39,845 bases of DNA. It comes from Acidobacteriaceae bacterium. GTDB lineage: Bacteria > Acidobacteriota > Terriglobia > Terriglobales > Acidobacteriaceae. Positions 34,972-39,845 of this stretch are shown here, piece after piece; the first letter of the stretch is position 1, and each line of letters starts with the position of its first letter. The DNA lies in NCBI GenBank assembly GCA_030037635.1, contig JASHQH010000183.1, positions 1-39,845 on the forward strand. The letters are read 5' to 3'. The notes beneath the pieces are model-generated. The model made no database searches and was not told the DNA's origin. It saw nothing but the letters and a program-made list of their open reading frames with translations. The position numbers were made by a program, and so were the translations under genes.

Positions 34972-35706
34972 TCAGTATCCGGAGGCCGCCGGCGCAGCCA
35001 CGGCTGGAGTGATGGGCTCGAGGCCGAGGCGCTTGCGCAAGTCTTCCAGGACCGGCGCGGTGCTGCGCATGCCCACGCGGCTGACGCCGACAGCGCGGAT
35101 GGCAAGCAGGGTATCCAGATCGTGCACGCCGCCGGCGGCCTTGACCTGCACCTGCGGCGGCGAGTGCCTGCGCATCAGCTCCAGGTCGGCCATGGTGGCG
35201 CCTCCCGGCGCGTATCCGGTCGACGTCTTCACCCAGTCTGCGCCCACCTCGGCACAGATCTCGCAGAGACGAATCTTGGCCGCATCGTCGAGGTACGCAT
35301 TTTCAAAGATCACTTTGATTTTGGCGCCGCCTGCATGGGTGGCGCGGGCCAGCGCTTCGAGCTCGCCGCTCACGTAATCCCAGTCGCGGCTGCGCACTTT
35401 GCTGATGTTCACCACCGCGTCCAGCTCTACGCCGCCGTCTTTCAGCGCCTGGTCTATTTCGGCCAGCTTAACGGCGGTGGTGTGCACGCCGTGCGGAAAA
35501 CCGATGGTGCTGGTGGCGAGCACGGTCGAGCCGGCCAGCAAGTGCGCGCCCCGCGCCAGGTAATACGGCACGATGCAGATGCTGGCCACGTTGTAGCGCA
35601 GCGCGAGCTCGCAGCCCTCCTCCAGCTCACGATCGGCGAGGGTGGGATTCAGCAGCGAGTGGTCGATCATTTTGGCGACAGCTTCGTATCCGGGCAGCTG
35701 AGTCAC
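34972..35706 (-). CDS. deoC: DeoC, deoxyribose-phosphate aldolase
   Basis: Cleaves 2-deoxyribose-5-phosphate to glyceraldehyde-3-phosphate and acetaldehyde in nucleoside catabolism. I chose a GTG at 35706 because GGAGG sits six bases upstream; a TTG at 35754 would add 16 unsupported residues. It yields 244 residues. Catalytic residues are in place: Asp96 in VELDAVVNISK, Schiff-base Lys160 in WVKTSTGYAPGGAT, and Lys189 in VQVKAAGGV. The C-terminus is alanine-rich. It is followed by an OPA-type transporter, suggesting import and breakdown of phosphorylated sugars. Confidence 0.95.
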   Translation of the reverse strand: MTQLPGYEAVAKMIDHSLLNPTLADRELEEGCELALRYNVASICIVPYYLARGAHLLAGSTVLATSTIGFPHGVHTTAVKLAEIDQALKDGGVELDAVVNISKVRSRDWDYVSGELEALARATHAGGAKIKVIFENAYLDDAAKIRLCEICAEVGADWVKTSTGYAPGGATMADLELMRRHSPPQVQVKAAGGVHDLDTLLAIRAVGVSRVGMRSTAPVLEDLRKRLGLEPITPAVAAPAASGY

Positions 35707-35915
35707 AATGCGCCTCCGTTCTTGCGCATAAATCGGTTCGTGGATTTTGTGCAAGGAATAACGCTACGCGCGACGGCCGCACAAAGCAAGTTCGCGGCAG
35801 CGGAGTCAGCGGGCCGGCGGAGTTGGCAGCGTCAGGTAGTGATGGGCCTAGGCTGGTTGACGAGAGCCAGCTTGTTCCGCGCGTGCTTGTCCCCTCGTTC
35901 CTTCGGTGCCTGCAT

Positions 35916-36242
35916 TCATCCGCCGGCGACTGCTCCGATGATCAGCAGCGGCTCCCTGCCCGCAACGACCGGATCGGGGAGCGGCTTGTCGAGCGATTCC
36001 AGCGACCAATCTTCCTGGCAGGCAAAGAAGCGCAAGAATGCGCGGCGCTGGCCGGTGCCGTAATCGCGGATGGTCCCGCGCAGCGTGGGATAGCGCGCCT
36101 CAAGGGCATCGAGCACCGCGCGTACGGTAACCGGTGCGGGCACCGCGAGCTGAATGTCGCCGTCGACATGCGCCAGGTTGCGCAGATGATACGGCAGGGC
36201 CACGCGCACCTGCGCTGCGCCGGTACTCGCACTCTCAGCCAT
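35916..36242 (-). CDS. MoaD/ThiS-like ubiquitin-fold sulfur carrier protein
   Basis: A 108-residue beta-grasp protein: [39 protein letters not shown] and a C-terminus ending IIGAVAGG. The terminal Gly-Gly is what MoaD, ThiS and related carriers use for adenylation and thiocarboxylation. It is longer than typical MoaD/ThiS (about 65-85), with an acidic/aromatic insert [19 protein letters not shown]. No ThiF/MoeB-like activator or moaE is near. It sits 316 bp after a BNR-repeat protein on the same strand, a pairing that may be functional. A molybdopterin role is possible but not indicated by neighbours. Confidence 0.75.
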   Translation of the reverse strand: MAESASTGAAQVRVALPYHLRNLAHVDGDIQLAVPAPVTVRAVLDALEARYPTLRGTIRDYGTGQRRAFLRFFACQEDWSLESLDKPLPDPVVAGREPLLIIGAVAGG

Positions 36243-36559
36243 GCTGAACTCTCATTGGACTCATGCTCCCTTGAAACTGGTGCGGAATCGCACCAATTGA
36301 GGAAAACATCGGGGGCTAAAGCCGAGGATTCTTCGCGTCTGTGGCACGACTAAACAACCTGGTGAAAAAGTCTTTTGATCGGCAATTTTCATTACGCGCA
36401 GGAAGGCAGGGGCTAAAGCCCAAGATCATTTTTGCGACGCTTACGGCCCGACTAAAGTCGTGCCCTTGTTACAAAGCCACCTTCGATTGAATTTCTCAGC
36501 AAGCTCTAAAGTCGTGTCCTTTCAAAACTGATTCGTGCAACCGGTTCCCATTCCTCAAC
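36243..36559. repeat. Gene-free spacer with CTAAAG palindromic repeats
   Basis: Several short dyads built around CTAAAG occur: gggggctaaagccg (about 36311-36324), ggggctaaagccc (36409-36421), ggcccgactaaagtcgtgcc (36445-36464), and the half-elements ggcacgactaaac (36343-36355) and ctctaaagtcgtgtcc (36504-36519). They look like dispersed hairpin repeats, not regulatory sites of one gene. No ORF is supported in this 317-bp gap. Confidence 0.65.
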
Positions 36560-37741
36560 CTAATTCAGCGTTTGCACTTCGACCGAGAGCACGGCCGGCA
36601 GATCGCGTGCGATGGGCGCCCAACTATCGCCGGCGTCAGCCGACGCGTACACCTGCCCACCCGTGGTGCCGAAGTAAATGCCGCAATCATCGAGTGTGTC
36701 AACGGCCATGGCGTCGCGCAGCACATTCACGTAGCAGTCTTTCTCGGGCAAACCCCTGGCCAGCGGCTCCCAGTCGTTTCCGCCCGTGCGACTGCGATAC
36801 ACGCGCAGCTTGCCGTCGATGGGGAAATGCTCGGAGTCGCTCTTGATCGGCACCACGTAGAGTGTTTCCGGCTCGTGCGCGTGCACATCGATGGCAAATC
36901 CAAAATCGGTAGGCAGGTTGCCGCTGACCTCGCGCCAGCTCTCGCCCGCATCGTCGCTGCGCATCACATCCCAGTGCTTTTGCATGAACAACACATCGGG
37001 ACGCGAGCGGTGCATGGCCACGTGATGGACGCAATGGCCCACCTCAGCCGTCGGGTTGGGCATGAAATTCGACTTGAGCCCCTTGTTGATCGGCTTCCAC
37101 GCCGCGCCGCCATCGTCAGTGCGGAAAGCGCCCGCAGACGAGATGGCAATGTAGATCCGCCTGGGGTTGCTGGGATCAAGAATGATGGTGTGCAGACCCA
37201 TGCCGCCCGCACCCGGCATCCACTGCGGACCGGAGCTGTGGCCGCGCAGGCCTGAAAGCTCCTGCCAATTTTCGCCGCCGTCGGTAGAGCGAAACAGCGC
37301 CGCGTCTTCAACTCCGGCGTACACCGTATCGGCATCAGTGAGCGAGGGCTCCAGGTGCCACACGCGCTTGAATTCCCACGGATGTTGCGTGCCGTCGTAC
37401 CACTGGTGCGTGGTGAGCGCCTTGCCGGTTTCGGGCGACGTATCGTAAGCAAAGCGGTTGGGCAGCGCCTTGGGAGGGCCGGGCGCGGGAATTGCTTCAT
37501 TCGCCAAGCCGGGCTGATGCCAGGTTTTGCCGCCGTCGTCGGAGCGCTGGAGCAACTGCCCGAACCAGCCGCTGGTTTGCGAGACGTAAATGCGGTTGGG
37601 ATCTGCCGGCGAGCCTTTCATATGGTAAATCTCCCAACCCGCGAAGAATGGTCCGCTCACCTTCCAATCTTTCCGCTTGCCGTCGGCGCTGAGGACAAAC
37701 GCACCCTTGTGCGTACCAACAAGCACGCGCACACTACTCAT
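36560..37741 (-). CDS. BNR/Asp-box repeat protein (sialidase or sortilin-like beta-propeller)
   Basis: A 393-residue predicted beta-propeller with five or more Asp boxes (S-x-D-x-G-x-T-W type): [40 protein letters not shown] and [10 protein letters not shown]. The ATG at 37741 has GGAGG about five bases upstream; the frame itself opens 39 codons earlier. It starts [20 protein letters not shown] without a signal peptide, so it is probably cytoplasmic. It lacks the RIP/arginine-triad pattern of true sialidases as far as I can see, so enzymatic activity is doubtful. It precedes the MoaD/ThiS-like gene in the same orientation; the pair may act together. Confidence 0.82.
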   Translation of the reverse strand: MSSVRVLVGTHKGAFVLSADGKRKDWKVSGPFFAGWEIYHMKGSPADPNRIYVSQTSGWFGQLLQRSDDGGKTWHQPGLANEAIPAPGPPKALPNRFAYDTSPETGKALTTHQWYDGTQHPWEFKRVWHLEPSLTDADTVYAGVEDAALFRSTDGGENWQELSGLRGHSSGPQWMPGAGGMGLHTIILDPSNPRRIYIAISSAGAFRTDDGGAAWKPINKGLKSNFMPNPTAEVGHCVHHVAMHRSRPDVLFMQKHWDVMRSDDAGESWREVSGNLPTDFGFAIDVHAHEPETLYVVPIKSDSEHFPIDGKLRVYRSRTGGNDWEPLARGLPEKDCYVNVLRDAMAVDTLDDCGIYFGTTGGQVYASADAGDSWAPIARDLPAVLSVEVQTLN

Positions 37742-37876
37742 CTCAACCTCCGCGTTGCCGAACCCGTGCGATAGCGGTGCAGCCGTCGAATGAATCCGAG
37801 CCCGGGGAACGCCGCACTGCGATTCTTTCGGATTTGCCTTGCGGATTGCAAGCGGCATAGGCCGCGCGGCTCTTGC

Positions 37877-39845
37877 TTAATGCGCAGCCGGCGGCGCGGC
37901 CACGGAAAGTAGCCGCACGGGCCCGAGCAGTCCTGAAGGCAAGAGCGGCGAATCGGCCGTGTAGGGCAAGAAATCGGCGAATGCGTACTTCTTGAGCGAC
38001 CATGGCTGCTGGTCGCCGATCATGCGGTTCACCCACAGATTGGTGACGCGCACAACGATCTGGTTGGCGCCGGGCACGAGCGCATCCGTCACGTCCAGCT
38101 TGAATGGCGTCTTCCACAAAATGCCGAGAGACTTGCCGTTCACGGCCACTTCAGCGACGTTTTCCACGTCGCCCAGGTCGAGCCACAGCCGTGCGCCCGG
38201 TGCGAACGCACTGGCCGGCACCTGGATGGCCCTGGAATAGGCCGCCGTTCCGGAGAAATACTTCACGCCCGCATCGGCAGACTCGCTCCACGAGGTGAGG
38301 CGAGCGAAGGTTGCAGACTCCGGCGCGCCGCGATGGGGTTGAAAGCTGACCGCCCAATCGTTGTTGAGGGCTTCGTCGAGCCCCGGCAGGACGGACTCCT
38401 GCGGCTGCGGCAGATCGCGCGTAGCGGCATCGGCCTGCTTGCGGAAAACGACGAACGTTGCTCCATAGGGATCGAGATGCAGCGGCACGGTGGTCAGCCC
38501 CGCCGCAATTTTGTACGAGGCCGGTTGCGTCGTCCCGGTTGCCGCATCCCACAGCTCCGGAGCTTTTCCGTCGACGCGGAAGGTCGCGTCAACGTCCACG
38601 GCGCGGTCTTCGCGGTTGTCGACAAAATACAGGTCGCCGTCGTCGAGTTTGCGGTGCACGAACATCAGCCTGGCGCCTGGATCGGGTTTGCTCGACTCAA
38701 AGTCGCGCGGAGTTCCGAGCGTCGCCAGCACCTGGTTCGCGCTTTCGCCTGCATAGACTCTTCCTTTTCCTACCCGCAGCATGAATTGGCCGGTGGAGGC
38801 CTTCTTTCCCCACAACTGGTCTGCGACGCGCTGAAATTCTGTCTCATCATCGGCAAGGCTCGGCGAATCCGCGGGGCGGTTGCCGACGATGATCGCGCCT
38901 TGTTCGACAAGGTCGTGGATTTTCCGCAAAACGGGGAGCGTCATGCGCTGGCTGCGCCCGCCCAGATAGAGAATGCGGTAGCTGGTGCCGCCGGGGGTTG
39001 TAAGGCGTCCATCCTTGAACGCGAGCTTGTGCAGGATGACGTCGCTGTTCACAAAGTCGAAGGCGTAGCCGTCGGGCGCGTCCTCGATCGGCTTCCACCC
39101 GAATACCGCGGTCAGCGGGCCTTCTTCGCCATAGAAATACGCGACATCAGCGAAGTAGTGCCCCTGTTGCAGCAAATAGGAGCAGCGTGCAAGGTAGGTC
39201 ACCCACGGTTTTGCCTCTTCGGCCCAGGTGTTGTTGCGGTTGAACCACAAGCCGTATGGCCCGAGCGTCAGTCCCGGAGCCATGTCGGGCACGGGCTGAT
39301 GGGTCGACTCGTGAATCTCAAAGCGGTTCACGCCCAGCGCAAATTCGAGGTCGGCAACTTTTTTCAGATTGTTCGGGGAAAACGACCACGCGGGGCCGCG
39401 CGAGGTCATCGACTCCGCGCCCACGAGATTTTGCCCGTAGATATGCGCAATCGAGGCTGCACCGCGCAGATCCGACAAGTAGTCGATGTCCGGGCCGGGG
39501 CTGCCCGCCCAGGTCCACATGGCTCCCATGGGCACATCGGTCTTGCTGCGCATCTCCATATCGTCGCCGAGCGACGGACGATGATACTCCAGCGCCTCGC
39601 CGTAATAGCGCATTCCATGCGCGTGCAAATCGTCTGCGATCTCGCCATAGTGGTTTTCCGCAAGCAACTGCGAAAGTGTGCGGCGGAAATCCCACAGGAA
39701 GCGGTCGGTATCTGCCGTGCTCCTGATGACCACGCCGGTCAGCGCCGGCAGCCACGGATGCGGATCGTAGCCGCGCCGCTTTTCGAATTCCTCAAGGATG
39801 TGATCCGTCCAGTTCTGTGGACCGACCTCGATGCTGTCGGTGAGC
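37877..39845 (-). CDS. GH106-type alpha-L-rhamnosidase, C-terminal part (5' end beyond window)
   Basis: The reading frame is open to the window edge; an internal GTG at 39733 is not the real start because coding character continues upstream as [20 protein letters not shown] and [16 protein letters not shown], a GH106 landmark. About 656 codons are visible. Other landmarks are [42 protein letters not shown] and [21 protein letters not shown]-terminal beta-sandwich, carbohydrate-binding-like domain has [18 protein letters not shown] and [17 protein letters not shown]. It would release rhamnose from plant pectins or glycosides. Family assignment is by motif memory. Confidence 0.85.
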   Translation of the reverse strand, partial: LTDSIEVGPQNWTDHILEEFEKRRGYDPHPWLPALTGVVIRSTADTDRFLWDFRRTLSQLLAENHYGEIADDLHAHGMRYYGEALEYHRPSLGDDMEMRSKTDVPMGAMWTWAGSPGPDIDYLSDLRGAASIAHIYGQNLVGAESMTSRGPAWSFSPNNLKKVADLEFALGVNRFEIHESTHQPVPDMAPGLTLGPYGLWFNRNNTWAEEAKPWVTYLARCSYLLQQGHYFADVAYFYGEEGPLTAVFGWKPIEDAPDGYAFDFVNSDVILHKLAFKDGRLTTPGGTSYRILYLGGRSQRMTLPVLRKIHDLVEQGAIIVGNRPADSPSLADDETEFQRVADQLWGKKASTGQFMLRVGKGRVYAGESANQVLATLGTPRDFESSKPDPGARLMFVHRKLDDGDLYFVDNREDRAVDVDATFRVDGKAPELWDAATGTTQPASYKIAAGLTTVPLHLDPYGATFVVFRKQADAATRDLPQPQESVLPGLDEALNNDWAVSFQPHRGAPESATFARLTSWSESADAGVKYFSGTAAYSRAIQVPASAFAPGARLWLDLGDVENVAEVAVNGKSLGILWKTPFKLDVTDALVPGANQIVVRVTNLWVNRMIGDQQPWSLKKYAFADFLPYTADSPLLPSGLLGPVRLLSVAAPPAAH

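Overview
The window is a high-GC stretch of a Gram-negative chromosome. It carries outer-membrane beta-barrel proteins, a porin, peptidoglycan genes and amino-acid biosynthesis genes. Protein style, gene order and short dispersed intergenic repeats suggest an Acidobacteriota genome, probably of the Terriglobia/Acidobacteriaceae type; this is inference, because no rRNA marker is present. I see no rRNA, tRNA, CRISPR array or intact transposase.

Layout. (1) 1-3618, minus: mraY, murD and ftsW (cut by the window edge), a piece of the division/cell-wall (dcw) cluster that begins abruptly at mraY. (2) 3745-8091, plus: a secreted GH92 mannosidase-type enzyme and a secreted S9 peptidase. (3) 8128-19230, minus: an 11-kb branched-chain amino-acid supercluster in transcription order leuA, a small frameshifted membrane ORF, leuB, leuC, leuD, ilvD, ilvB, ilvN, a zinc-ribbon/PH membrane protein and ilvC. 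It supplies the common valine/isoleucine steps and the whole leucine branch apart from the final transaminase. A divergent LysR regulator stands at its head. (4) 20.6-26.7 kb: an outer-membrane protein, prephenate dehydratase, a tandem universal stress protein, a UbiA-type prenyltransferase, a lone cyclic-nucleotide-binding protein with a CRP-like operator, and the phospholipid pair plsY-gpsA. (5) 26.7-29.1 kb: a porin and an HTH-Mop molybdate-type regulator. (6) 29.1-30.8 kb: a gene-poor island with a truncated secreted ORF, a C/G tract, an 86-bp inverted repeat pair and a tiny zinc-ribbon ORF. (7) 30.8-35.7 kb: a PLP decarboxylase, cysK, an OPA-type MFS transporter and deoC. (8) 35.9-39.8 kb: a MoaD/ThiS-like protein, a BNR-repeat protein and a GH106-type rhamnosidase cut by the right edge.

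The most unusual non-coding structure is a set of 7-bp-periodic tandem arrays at gene junctions. One type is AGCTAAn paired with its inverted AGCTnTT, flanking 60-90 bp cores. The other is TGTTCCC-like. These arrays run into stop codons and C-terminal codons and in several places supply the Shine-Dalgarno sequence of the next gene. Other candidates for follow-up are the inverted repeat pair around the zinc-ribbon ORF, the MoaD/BNR pair, and the zinc-ribbon/PH protein inside the ilv operon.
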